Part shown: positions 52,951 through 63,811 of the stretch, one piece after another
How the letters are laid out: each line of letters starts with the position of its first letter
Position numbering within the stretch: position 1 is the first letter of the stretch
Source: Neisseriales bacterium
Lineage (GTDB): Bacteria; Pseudomonadota; Gammaproteobacteria; Burkholderiales; Q3-R57-64
Assembly: GCA_016699915.1 (NCBI GenBank)
Contig: CP064990.1
Coordinates: 848,464 to 912,463, forward strand
Direction: 5' to 3'
DNA length: 64,000 nt
Notes under the pieces: model-generated
Seen by the model: the letters and a program-made list of their open reading frames with translations, nothing else
Databases searched by the model: none
What the model was told of the DNA's origin: nothing
Program-made: the position numbers and the translations under genes

Positions 52951-54389
52951 GTGATACATAAACCGATTCAGATCAAAAATCTTCAGCTGTCCTTCACACA
53001 TAAAACCTGTTTTGACAATTTTACTGTGCAAATCCCCTATGGTAGTCGTATCGCCATTATTGGTTGTAACGGTAGTGGAAAAACGACATTGCTCAAAATA
53101 TTGAATGGCATGGTGGAACCCACAAGTGGTGATATTGGGTGCACTGACGATGTAGTCTTTGGATTTGTGCCACAGATTATTGAAGATTTTGATGCGTTAA
53201 GCGGTGGCCAGCGTCTTAATCAGGCCATTACACAAGCATTGAGTCTTGATCCTAACGTATTGCTGCTGGATGAGCCAACCAATCATTTAGATAGATATAA
53301 CCGTAAAAGCCTGATGCGAATGTTGCAATCATACCCTGGCACTCTCATTGTTGTTTCCCATGATACCGAACTGCTCAGAAATTGCATTGATACCTTATGG
53401 CATATCAATAATGGCCAAATCCGTATATTCAATGGCGCTTATGATGATTACATTTGTGAATTAAGGAGGCACAGAGCTTCTATAGAGCAAGAATTAGCAC
53501 GCCTCAAACGACATAAGAAAGACATGCATCACGATTTAATGAAAGAGCAAAAACGTGCTGCTAAAAGCAAGGACAATGGTGAAAAAAGCATTCATCAAAG
53601 AAAATGGCCAACTATCGTAAGTCATACCAAAGCCGGAAGAGCTGAGGAAACTTCAGGTCACAAAAAATCCACCATCGATCATAAAAAACAAGATTTAACT
53701 GAACAACTTTCAAATCTCCACCTGCCCGAAATTATTATGCCTAAATTTTCATTAACCAGTGCAAGCGTTGGTGATCGGACGATTATATCGATTAGTGATG
53801 GGTATGTAGGATATGCGGAACAAGAGCCCCTGCTTCAAAAAATCAATCTATCAATAGGCTCAAGAGATCGCGTCAGTATTCAGGCGATAATGCCAGCGGC
53901 AAATCAACACTGATTAAGGCAATTTTAGATGATGTCAGTGTTATTAAAGCGGGCAATTGGCATACACCAAAGGTCAGTGCTATTGGATATTTGGATCAGC
54001 ATTACAGTACCTTGTCTGCTAAAAAGACGGTATTAGAGACCATTGCTGAATTGGTGCCAACCTGGCCCCATATTGCAGTGCGTCGTCATTTAAACGATTT
54101 TCTATTCCGCAAAAATGAAGAGGTCAACAGCCTGGTTGCTCGGCTATCAGGCGGTGAAAAGGCACGTCTGTCACTCGCACAAATTGCAGCTAAAACACCT
54201 AAACTTCTGATCTTGGATGAGATCACGAATAACCTTGATTTAGAAACAAAAGAACATGTAGCGCAAATCCTCAAAGCTTATCCCGGAGCGATGATTATCA
54301 TCTCCCATGATGCTGATTTCCTGAAAGAGATAGGTGGGATTCTTTTTTTTAAAATTAGTGATGGCTATGCAAGTTTTAGCACCAGATGA
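52951..54389 (+). pseudogene. ABC-F ATPase, frameshifted at the second Walker A
   Basis: Two ATP-binding domains and no membrane part, as in ABC-F translation factors or resistance proteins. Domain 1 has GCNGSGKTTLLK, the signature LSGGQ and LLLDEPTNHLD. A lysine-rich linker follows (KRHKKDMHHDLMKEQKRA). In domain 2 the frame slips at about 53881-53883, exactly before GDNASGKSTLIK, and continues to LSGGEKARLSLAQI, LLILDEITNNLD and the stop at 54389. The GTG at 52951, five bases after AAGAGG, is the likely start. Which ABC-F subfamily it is I cannot say. With the shift, only domain 1 would be made. Confidence 0.8.
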
Positions 54390-54615
54390 TGGCAATTAAA
54401 TTCGAACCCTCGTTTTAGGTAAACTTTATGCGCAGCATGTCTTGCATATCCTGTGTCCAAATGAACCTCTTGGCACAAAAGTTCCCTTGCAATTTGTATG
54501 ACATGATCTAATAAAATTTAACCATATCCTTTACCACGGTTTTTTCTTTTGTGATCAAATCATCAATATAAAGAATTTCCCCCCATGCAAGCATTGTAAG
54601 AAAAGGCTGTGTTTA
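54365..54615 (-). pseudogene. GNAT acetyltransferase, C-terminal remnant
   Basis: Convergent with and overlapping the end of the ABC-F gene. Pieces of a GNAT domain are readable: LAWGEILYIDDLITKEKT, then in another frame RGKGYG (the acetyl-CoA loop, followed by an ochre codon) and LLDHVIQIARELLCQEVHL, HAAHKVYLKRGFEF. The N-terminal half is missing. At least one frameshift and one stop. Confidence 0.65.
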
Positions 54616-54665
54616 CGGAGAAGATAATTGAACATCATAATAAAATAACTTTTTTCAAGATCTAC

Positions 54666-55352
54666 CTATTTTTTAATGAACCCAACTAATCTTACTGGAG
54701 CTTCTGTCCCGTCTTTAATTTTGATGGGAAGAACCATAGTAAAACTGTTTGTAGGTAGCATACTATCCAAATTTGCTACATTTTCTATGATTATCTTATC
54801 CGAGCCTAAAAAGGTTTTATGCACTTTAAAGCCATCCTCAGGGCGATCGGGTGAAAGTGTATCAATGCCAAGAGCATTCACGCCTCGTTCAAATAAAAGT
54901 GACGCGGCTCCAGAAGATACGGATGGAAATACATGGTTGTTATGGTATTTCGAAGGTGTATGCCAAAATTTGCTCCAACCAGTTTTAACCATCGCACATG
55001 AGCCTTTTGGAATAAGCCCATACTTACTTTCAAAATCCAATACATCTTGGGCGCTTAAGGAATAGCGTTCGTGGCATTTATCTGATACATTGATGACCAC
55101 GCACGGCATTATCAAGTCATTCACATCAAAATCATAAATGAATTTTCCTCCAAGAATACAGTGGCTTGGCGCGTCCATGTGCGTGCCGATTCCAGCATGC
55201 ATTTTTACTTTCATCACACGGAATTTATCTTCGCTCGTGCAATCAGAATAATCTATATGCACATCATGATTAAACCCGCATCCACCATTCCAGGTAGGGA
55301 TAGTGCTATCGAGCGCGTGGGTTAAGTCAATAAGTTTATAGGGGAAAGTCAT
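54666..55352 (-). CDS. cyclase family protein (PF04199)
   Basis: A 228-residue enzyme of the putative cyclase/kynurenine formamidase-like family. The metal-binding signature HAGIGTHMDAPSH is at about residues 52-64, and GIDTLSPDRP follows (about 160). Members hydrolyse amides such as N-formylkynurenine or form part of degradative routes; the substrate here is unknown. AGGAG lies six bases before the ATG. Intact between two broken neighbours. Confidence 0.85.
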   Translation of the reverse strand: MTFPYKLIDLTHALDSTIPTWNGGCGFNHDVHIDYSDCTSEDKFRVMKVKMHAGIGTHMDAPSHCILGGKFIYDFDVNDLIMPCVVINVSDKCHERYSLSAQDVLDFESKYGLIPKGSCAMVKTGWSKFWHTPSKYHNNHVFPSVSSGAASLLFERGVNALGIDTLSPDRPEDGFKVHKTFLGSDKIIIENVANLDSMLPTNSFTMVLPIKIKDGTEAPVRLVGFIKK

Positions 55353-55854
55353 AATTTACTCCTGATGCTTTTGATCTAATCTTGCGGGCCAAATAGTAGT
55401 TGCATCACCAAACTTTGGATCAGCTGATCAGCTACTTTATGGTCGATTAAAAAACCCTTTAGGTTACTAATAGACATAAATGCTATAGCAAGTACTAAAA
55501 AGTGTCATATTTCGTTATTTTAAGAACATAGCAAGCTTAGTTTGAGTAAGAATCCTTATCATCAAAAACAGCAAAAATCAATAATAGCGGCATTTCTCAT
55601 CACCACGGATGGTGATAATGGGTAGCATTATTATCGAAATCTGCTAGAATCCTGGTCGGCGAAGTTGACATTCCCCACCCAGTTTGGGGGTGATTATTTG
55701 AAGGAATACCAACCTTCTCCAGTTAATCATTTTGCACAATTACCCTCCCCCCTCAAAAATAAAAATGAGCGCCTTAAATAGGTAATACGTAATATGCGTT
55801 ACAATTGGAAAATTTTGTTAATCGGGTCACTTCACTAATATAGCGAGCATCACG
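55353..55854. other. 502-bp gap before the peptide-binding protein gene
   Basis: No gene is recognised. A 7-bp perfect hairpin (ATCACCA/TGGTGAT, 55599-55616) is visible. A short plus-strand frame at about 55670-55780 (FGGDYLKEYQPSPVN) looks protein-like but belongs to no family I know. Confidence 0.5.
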
Positions 55855-57476
55855 ATGAAATCATCTAAATCATTTTTTGGGATCATTTTTACTGCCTCTT
55901 TACTGATCCTCAATCTTGCTGGCTGTTCTTCGAAACCGAATGAAAAAGAAAAAGCCAATGTATCCAACAAAACATTGGTTATTGGTTTGTTAGCTGGTCC
56001 AGCTGGTTTTGACCCAGCGCAGTATACAACACATGATGACCTAGTTCCTTCCAACCCAATTTACGACCGATTGGTTTCTTTTAAACGCGGAACCACTACC
56101 ATTGTCCCAAGCCTTGCCGAAAATTGGAAAGTTTCCAAAGATGGTTTAACTTATACCTTCTATTTAAGAAAAGGTGTTAAGTTCCATACCACCAATTACT
56201 TTAAACCCACAAGAGATTTTAATGCTGATGATGTGGTGTTTACCTTTAATCGTATACTTGATCAAAAACACCCCTTTAGAGTCGCCTATCCTGCAGAATT
56301 TCCTAACTTTGAAGATACTGATCGAAATTTGATCAAAGTAGTGAAGGTGGATCCTTACACTGTGCAATTTGTCTTACGTAAACCGGAAAGAATGCTAGGG
56401 GATTTGGCTGCACCTTCTTCCTCCATTTTATCTTGGGAATATGCCCAGCAGCTTCTTCGACAAGGTAAAGCGTCAGACATTGGCGTAAAACCGATTGGCA
56501 CTGGCCCTTTTATCCTCAAAGAATATCGTAAGAATCAGCAGATTCGTTGTGTTGCTAACAAAAATTATTGGGATCAACGTCCTGAAAACCAGTTAAAGCT
56601 TGATGGGCTGGTTATGTCCATTGTTCCTGAGTTAGCGATCCATGTCAAAAAACTACAAGCAGGTGAATTGCATGTGCTTGGAAAATTACTACCCTTAGAT
56701 ATTCCAAAATTCAAAAAAGACCCGAATTTTGTTGTGCATCAAGCCCTTTCCATAGATGCTTGGTTTATTGTGTATAATACACAAAAGTCCTTTTTAAGGG
56801 ACAAACGAGTTCGCCAAGCACTAGATATGGCTCTTGATAAAAAAGCCATTTTGAAGGTCTTTAACGGTGCTGCCGTGCCACTTGCTACGCAGGTACCTAC
56901 CCTTCAATGGGGGCATGATCCTTCCATTCAAAACCGGCCTTTTAATCCCACTAAAGCCAAACAATTGCTCAAGCAAGCAGGTTATCCAAAAGGTTTTAAT
57001 CTTAAATTTTTGATTGCACTGAAACTGGTACCTACGAATGATTTAATTGCACAAATTATTCAAAGTAATTGGGCCAAGATTGGCGTGAAAGTTCAACTTG
57101 TTTCCTACACAGGAGGTGAATTTTGGCAACACGCCCGGGCAGGCGAGCACGACGCCATGTTTATGGGTGGTATAGGTAACAACGGTGACCCCGGTAACTT
57201 TCTCATTGCGCATACTTGTCAAGCAATTGCCATTGGCCAGAATTTATCTAAATGGTGCCACAAGCCTTTTGATCGTTTATATGATAAGGGACGCTATTCA
57301 CTTGATCATACTGAGCAGGTTAATATTTATAAACAAGCACAGCAACTTCTCAAAGAAGAAGTGCCTCTATCACCCTTTTCACCAGAATGGACGCGCATGT
57401 TACCCATAAATCCGTCAAGGGCTATGTGATACCTCTATTAACACCACAACAATATACGGGTATTTCAATTGAGTAA
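55855..57476 (+). CDS. ABC transporter peptide-binding lipoprotein, C-terminus frameshifted
   Basis: A family 5 solute-binding protein (DppA/OppA type). The lipoprotein signal ends in LNLAGC (Cys24). The family signature region is seen in YDRLVSFKRG, LAENWKVSKDGLTYTFYLRKGVKFH and IGTGPFILKEY. The open frame stops at 57429 after 524 residues; between about 57366 and 57400 it leaves the family frame, whose proper end (THKSVKGYVIPLLTPQQY...) lies in another frame to 57476. Only the last 25 or so residues are affected, so some function could remain. No permease or ATPase genes are nearby: it is an orphan component here. Confidence 0.85.
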
Positions 57477-57486
57477 GGTTGATTTG

Positions 57487-57519
57487 AATCCCACGCTAGC
57501 TTTTGGATAGCGTGGGATT
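57487..57519 (+). terminator. strong terminator after the peptide-binding protein gene
   Basis: AATCCCACGCTA (57487-57498) pairs perfectly over 12 bp with TAGCGTGGGATT (57508-57519), followed by TTCT. It lies 10 bp after the frame-corrected stop, which supports that as the original gene end. Confidence 0.85.
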
Positions 57520-57638
57520 TTCTAATTGATTCTTCAGGTAGGGCGAGGATATAAGACTAAAAAGCTGTTAAATGACAAGAAGAGTAAATAAACTGATTTA
57601 ACTTAATCTTTATAAATCCTACGACGTTATTTTCAGAT

Positions 57639-58930
57639 TTATGCAGAGCTTAAGCGCTCTTGGAGTATTCTTTGGTAAGCTTTAAAATTTTTAATCGGTT
57701 TTTGTGCGACTCCACTGACCATAGCAGCTTTCGCTACAGCAGATGAGACAACATAAATGAGTCTTGGATCGAATATACTGGGCATGATATATTCAGACCC
57801 ATATTCCATTTTTTTGCCTTTATGAGCAGCAAAGACAGCTTCTGGTACTGGTTCACGTGCCAGCAAAGCAATAGCTTGTGCTGCGGCAAGTTTCATAGCC
57901 TCATTAATCGTTGTGGCACGAACATCTAAGGCACCTCTGAAAATGTAGGGAAATCCAATCAAATTATTAATTTGATTGGGATGATCTGATCGACCAGTAG
58001 CAATCAATACATCAGGTCTTATTGCTTTAGCAGCTTCTGGGAAAATTTCTGGATTGGGATTCGCCAAAGCAAAAATAATCGGGTTGGGTGACATGAATTG
58101 GATAAGCTCAGGCGACAATGTGTTTTGCAGTTGATAGACCAATAAATACATCAGCTCCTTTCATTGCATCAGTCAACGTGCGGGCATTGGTTTTAATCGC
58201 ATGCTTGGTTTTCCAAGGGTTCATGTTTTCCTGCCGACCTTCATAAATTACGCCTGTTCTATCCAAAGCAATGACATGTTCATGTGGCACGCCATAATGC
58301 TTGATCAGATTCATACAAGCCGTACCAGCAGCGCCCGTACCGCTTAATACAACGCGGATCATTTTCATGTTCTTTTTAGTAAGATGCATAGCATTAATAA
58401 GTCCCGCTAAAACGACAATAGCTGTGCCATGTTGATCGTCATGAAACACAGGAATATCCATCATTTTTTTGAGCGCTTCTTCAATGACAAAGCATGCTGG
58501 TGAGGCGATATCTTCTAAATTAATGGCACTAACCTGGGCCAAGGTAACGCACAGCATTGATGAAAGTATCCGGATCAGTTGTATCCACTTCAATATCAAT
58601 CGCATCAATATCAGCAAAACGCTTTGATAAAGCTGCTTTACCTTCCATCACTGGCTTGGAAGCTAGTGCACCAATTTTACCGAGCCCTAGTACAGCTGTA
58701 CCATTATTAGAAATGACGGCAACCATATTGCCTTTTGTGGTGTAGCGATAGGCTGATAGAGGGTCTTCGTGAATCGCTAGACAAGGCATAGCAACACCTG
58801 GTGTATAGGCAAGTGATAAATCATGTTGGTTAGCAAGTGGTTTAGTCGGTATAATGGCAATTTTTCCAGCTTTACGCTTTTCGTGAAAACGCAAAGCTTC
58901 TTGCTTTAGTTGCTTTTCGAGCTTGATCAT
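57639..58930 (-). pseudogene. maeB: NADP-type malic enzyme, two frameshifts
   Basis: Three overlapping pieces make one malic enzyme (malate to pyruvate and CO2). Piece 1 (58930-58529) holds LAYTPGVAMPC and NGTAVLGLG. At about 58543 the frame shifts after RYLGPG. Piece 2 has NLEDIASPACF, HDDQHGTAIV and the Rossmann GTGAAGTAC. At about 58125 one extra A in a short A-run shifts it again, after FIGLSTA. Piece 3 runs from TLSPELIQFM through ALANPNPEIFPE to the end. The PTA-like C-terminal domain of long MaeB proteins is absent. Confidence 0.85.
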
Positions 58931-59084
58931 AAAAAAGTACCGTCCATTTTAATTATAGTATGCATTGGATGAGCATTTTAAAACAATTTTGTATAATGTT
59001 GCTGGTAATCTGATACAAGTTGAGGCGCTCAGTTGGCTAAATACTTTCTAACAAACGATAATCCATTTTTGAATTGAGCTAACA

Positions 59085-60393
59085 ATGACTACAGTTCCAA
59101 GTTTCATTTTTGATAAGCGTAAGGCTTATTCCATATTGGCTGTTAGCACGCTAACCTTTATCATTGGTTACATGGTATGGATGATGTTTGCGGTCATTGG
59201 CGTCTTTATCAAGAGTAGATTGAATCTGAACGCAACAGAATTTGGTTTGCTGATGGCTGTTCCAGTTTTTACTGGTTCTTTGATGAGAGCACCTTTAGGT
59301 TTTTTAGTAAATCGTTTTGGTGGTCGTATCGTCATGTTTGTGGTGTTGCTGTTTTCAGTTATACCGATTTGGGTAGTTGGTTTGCTAAGTTGTATTGGCA
59401 TTTTTAGCATTGAGGAATGTTTACGGGCATCGTTGGCGGTACCTATGGCATAGGTATCCCTATCGTTGCTCACTGGTTGCAAGCATCGTCAGGATTGGCC
59501 ATGAGTATCTACGGAGCAGGCAGTATTGGGACAACTCTTAATAAAATGCTTGCTCCTTTATTGATTGCGCTATCTAGTTGGGTCATTGTTCCGCAAGTTT
59601 ATGCTTGCCTTGTGCTCGTCGCGGCTCTACTATTTTGGCTATTTAGTTATCAAAATACCGATCATATTACTACGAGTAAAGTAACACTTAGAGAACAAAT
59701 TGGAACCTTAAAAGACAAAATTGTGCTGTGTTATTGTCATTACTATTCTATTTCTTTCGGAGCATTTGTAGCACTAAGTTTATGGATGGTTCAGTATTAT
59801 AAGGACGAATTTAGTTTGAGTCTTGAACAAGCTGCTTTCTTGACAGCCGTTTTACCTTCCCGGCCAGTATGTTTAGAATACTGGGTGGGTGGCTCAGATA
59901 AAGTATGATGGCCAAGTTGTTACGTTGTGGACAATGCGCATTGGCTGTCTTTGTACATTTTTCTTGTCTTTTCCCAGTGCGAGTATTACATTTTTCTTCA
60001 GGGTTTTTACGTCGAATTAGTCCCCTACATTTTGCTGTACTGATGTTCATTTTGGGCATCTGTCTCTCCTTAGTAAAGCTAGTGTCTACAAATTTATTAG
60101 TGACAACTATATAGCTAAAATTAGGCGCCGTATCGGGCATTGTTGGTACAGTAGCTGGTATCAGTGGCTCACTTTGGTTGTTTTTTTGGTTTTTGTTTGA
60201 TTTAACAGGCATTAGATCAACTACTTTTATGTTTTTATTTTTGATGATTTTTTTAGCGCTATCTTATTACGTGCTACTAAAACAAAATAGATTTTTATAT
60301 GTTGAATGTCTAGAAGATCTAGCGATAACTGAGAAATTATCCAGTCTAACCTTCTTACTTGCTACAACAACTTTGAATTTTGTGCCTAGTTAA
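59085..60393 (+). pseudogene. NarK-type nitrate/nitrite MFS transporter, multiply frameshifted
   Basis: Pieces in at least four frames follow a major facilitator of the NarK family. They are helix 1-3 with GYMVWMMFAVIGVF and LLMAVPVFTGSLMRAPLGFL (59085-59450), then GTYGIGIPIVAHWLQ (from 59417), a middle part to LSLWMVQYYKDEFSL (59815), and an end with GAVSGIVGTVAGISGSLW and FFWFLFDLTG (60118-60220). Non-functional. Its loss fits a cell no longer respiring nitrate. Confidence 0.75.
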
Positions 60394-60499
60394 TGCATGG
60401 ATTCAGTTTTAGGCGAAAGCTTGTTGGTGAATAAATTTTATTTTGCTATCAATCAAGCGCATGAATGATAGTTTTTCTTAATTTTGGAAAGGGTTGACG

Positions 60500-61552
60500 A
60501 TGACGTCGTGGATAACTCAAATTGTGCGTCCCGAAATTCGACTTTAGTGCCTTATAGTTCAGCACGTAGCGAATACAGTAGCCAAGGGGCACAACGAAGT
60601 TCAACTAGATGCCAACGAAAATCCTTGGAAGCCTCGCGGGCAAAGCGTATCAATTAACCGTTATCCCGAACCGCAGTCCATCCAGTTAAAACAAAAAATA
60701 GCAAGTTATACAACTTATAGCGCCTGAGCAGTTATTAATCTCAAGAGGTGCTGATGAAGCCATTGATTTATTAATTCGCACATTTTGTCGTCCTGGAAAA
60801 GATGCCATTATTGCTCGCCCACCTACCTTTGGCTCTTACACTGTTTATGCCTCATATCCAATCAGCAAAGTCATTAATATTCCATTGGATACGAAAGATT
60901 TTTCGTTGAATTTATCGGGTATGATGTCGTTGTTCAAGACGTCAAGATTGTTTTATTTGTACGCCAAATAATCCAACAGGTTCAACCGTATCGTTGGATC
61001 AGATCCAAGCTTTATGCGAAAATTATAAGGGTCGAGGCTATTGTTGTGGTTGACAAGCTTATATTGATTTTGCTGATATGCCGCTGCCTTAACGCTATTA
61101 AAACAATATGCTAATCTTGTTGTATTAAAGAACATTTCTAAAGTATATAGCTTGGCTGGGGCGAGAGTTGGCGTTTTGGTTGGCAATGCCGATATTAGTT
61201 GCTCTAGTGAGAAAAGTTTTGGCGCCTTATCCTATTTAACGTTCTGTTATAACGCGGCTTTTGATGTATTAACGCCGGAGAATTTGGTTGATGTTAAAGA
61301 ACGCATTGCCATTCTCAAAGAAGAAAATATCTATCAACGTTTACGGCAATCCAGTGTGCTGACAAAGTTTGGCCAAGTACGCCAACTTTTTATTGGTGAT
61401 TGCAAAAGGGGCGGATGATCTATATCAAAACTCAAAAGACCAAAAACGTGATTGTGAGAAATTGGAATAAAGTCATCCCCTGGCGGCTTAAGAATTACGG
61501 TTGGAGCGCTTAAGAGAATCAAAGGTTATTAGCAGCACTGGATTGGTTGTAG
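60500..61552 (+). pseudogene. hisC: histidinol-phosphate aminotransferase, decayed
   Basis: An AAAGGG site precedes an ATG, and the text IVRPEIR follows before a stop. Further readable pieces in changing frames are LDANENPWKPRGQ, NRYPEPQS, LLISRGADEAIDLLIRTFCRPG, TPNNPTGSTVS, the lysine region NISKVYSLAGARVGVLVG, and the end ENQRLLAALDWL before TAG. Together they match HisC from start to end. At least five lesions. Histidine synthesis by this copy is lost. Confidence 0.8.
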
Positions 61553-61606
61553 CAAGTAGTCTTGCTTGATATATTAAGCGTTTTCTTAGCAAACTTGGTA
61601 GTATTG

Positions 61607-62366
61607 ATGAAAAAACTTGCCAAGGCTACGATCAGCATTGGCTGATGGTGTTAGCGTATCTCCTCAAAAGCAGCTTCTTTGTTTAAGACTGATTCGGGAT
61701 GTTATACGGCTCATGACCAGTTCATAGGTGTGACCGTTCCAACCATCAGAAAAATTGAAAACAATTCGAGTTCTACTGATTAAGGCGATCACAAGGTTTT
61801 ATTGACCTCTTCTATTAACGAACGAAGGTTTTTAGCGCTCACTATTCTGATTATGCAGTATCAAAAATCAGACCTTGTGCAACGCGAAAAACTGTATAAG
61901 TTTTGTGGATCGCCTTCAACATATCAATAATTGGAATTTGGTTTCCTCAGCACATTGGATTATTGGTGCGCATTTGTTTGATAAAGATCGTTGTTTATTA
62001 GAACAACTAGCACAATCGATAATTATAGTCGCGAAGGTTGCTATGGTAGCGGCTTGGTATTTTATTCGGCAGGGCGATATATTATGGACATTCAAAATTG
62101 CAACCAGCTTTTGGCAGATCAAAGAAGATCTTATTCATAAAGCGGTAGGTTGGATGCTAAGAGAAGCTGGGAAGCGTGATGAAAGCGCGCTTACTCAATA
62201 TCAACAGAAATATGCTTCAATCATGCCAAGAGTAATGCTGCGTTATGCCATTGAAAAATTATCACCAACGATTCGTCAAGTATCTCGCAATGCGTTAAAT
62301 CGTGCCAATAAAAATTGCAATACTTCATCTAATCCATTGTTGTTGGTTGTGTTGATGCTAATTTAG
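61607..62366 (+). pseudogene. AlkD-like DNA alkylation repair protein, decayed
   Basis: The N-terminal half is broken (KLAKATIS, then SLFKTDSGCYTAHDQFIGVTVPTIRKI with stops) and the rest is readable: SSINERRFLALTILIMQY, INNWNLVSSAHWIIGAHL, and the family hallmark DLIHKAVGWMLREAGKRD followed by MPRVMLRYAIEKLSP. This is the HEAT-repeat glycosylase family. About four lesions. Confidence 0.75.
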
Positions 62367-63639
62367 CTCGAGACCAGCGACAAAACCTGACCACTCCATA
62401 AGAAAGTGTATGCCACATATGGTGAAAACAATTTCCAGCCATAACTATTTATAAATAATGGCCACAGGTGTTCTTTAGGAAAAATACCAGCAGGCAGAAA
62501 GGGTTATTACAACTCCCGTATCAAGTAAAGTGATACCATGGTACTACCACTAGTTCTTCCACAAGTATCTTCCCCAGGGGAGTTTTTCGGATGGCTAAGT
62601 AAAGGAAAATATCAAATGATTGTGAGGAAATATAACAGGCAATCGTAGTGATATGATGAACATTTCAACAAACATACAAAAGTATTGTGAAAAGATAAAC
62701 TGGTCATTTTGACCATGTGGTGTAGGTAAAGTATCTATAAATAAAACCAACAGCTACCTTGGCACTGGCTATATAGCGCTACTCACTAAAAAACCTCGCT
62801 TTTTTCTTTGCCATGGAGTTCTGTAATTAAATCACTGATAAAGATGAAATCGGATACAAAGCCGCACCACATAGTTCAAATTCAGGATCAACAGAAAATT
62901 TAGCGCAACAAACCACAGTAAACCAAATTTGATAGTACGATCACCAGCGCAAATAGTGGCGCACAAGTCCCGTGAAGATTCTTTCATTAGAGAACATAGA
63001 AAATATCCATTTCGTAAGTAATAGTGAAATAGTATTTTATCACGCTCATCTTTTCTCATCAATTGTTTGGATATTGCTGACTAAATACTCACCTATTAGC
63101 GTAATAAGGAGCTGGAAGAACGCTTTATTTAATGTGAGAAGCGCTTTATATCTCTAATTTGCAATGTTTCCGGGGATTTACTGGGCAGATGCAGTATTCC
63201 TTTACCAAAGATGATTGACCTAAGTAATAGTTGGACAATGGACAGCTTTCATTTACAGTGCCATTAGCAATATCATCCTTACTATTTGTAATCTGAGTCA
63301 TTAGAATAAAGCAGGCACCATAATATAACCAAGATGTTCTTCAAAGTAAACCAAATAGGTTTCCGACAGCAGCACGTAATGATCAGTACACTAATTAATT
63401 AATGGCTGTCAAAACGCCATTGAGACGTTTCTAATGACTTGAATTGAGCGAGATTTTAAGATAGCACGTAGATACCTTTTCCTCTAAGATTTGATACCAT
63501 CCCAGACATTAGGGGCTTGATTTGAAGCTTAGCTGCGATTTCTTGAAGTACATTGGGAGCAATACCTCCTACTTTTTAAGTTTTGCATTACCTGCAAAGT
63601 CTATGCTGCGCAGAGAAAGCTTAGGGACTTTGGATCCTT
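62367..63639. other. 1.3-kb stretch without a recognisable gene
   Basis: Stop codons are frequent in all frames. The longest opening, on the minus strand at 62832-63062 (76 codons, partly hydrophobic), matches nothing I know and has no ribosome-binding site. Probably eroded gene remains. Confidence 0.5.
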
Positions 63640-63811
63640 ATATATTATTTTCCTTTCTAACTCCTTTAAATTTTTGTATCGTGCTTGACATCCATAAACC
63701 GACCCGTTTGAGTATCGCGCTTAGTAAAGCGTTCGTTTGTGGTTTTTACTTGACTCTTCCTTTAACTGCACCCCGACAGCTCCCATCACCAGACAGTGGA
63801 TTCTTTGCCAT
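63640..63811 (-). pseudogene. small basic protein gene, frameshifted
   Basis: A full AGGAGG ten bases upstream precedes an ATG at 63811 and the start MAKNPLSGDGSCRGAVKGRVK, closed by a stop. In other frames follow ERFTKRDTQTGRFMDVKHD and FKGVRKENN, which together read like one lysine/arginine-rich protein of about 55 residues. I do not assign a family. Two frameshifts. Confidence 0.45.

Noticed and set aside
55599..55616. Hairpin ATCACCA/TGGTGAT as a terminator or operator
   Set aside because: No T-run follows and no adjacent gene end explains it; too short to call more than a chance palindrome.
62832..63062. 76-codon hydrophobic minus-strand frame
   Set aside because: Low-complexity, no ribosome-binding site and no known family; treated as unassigned DNA.
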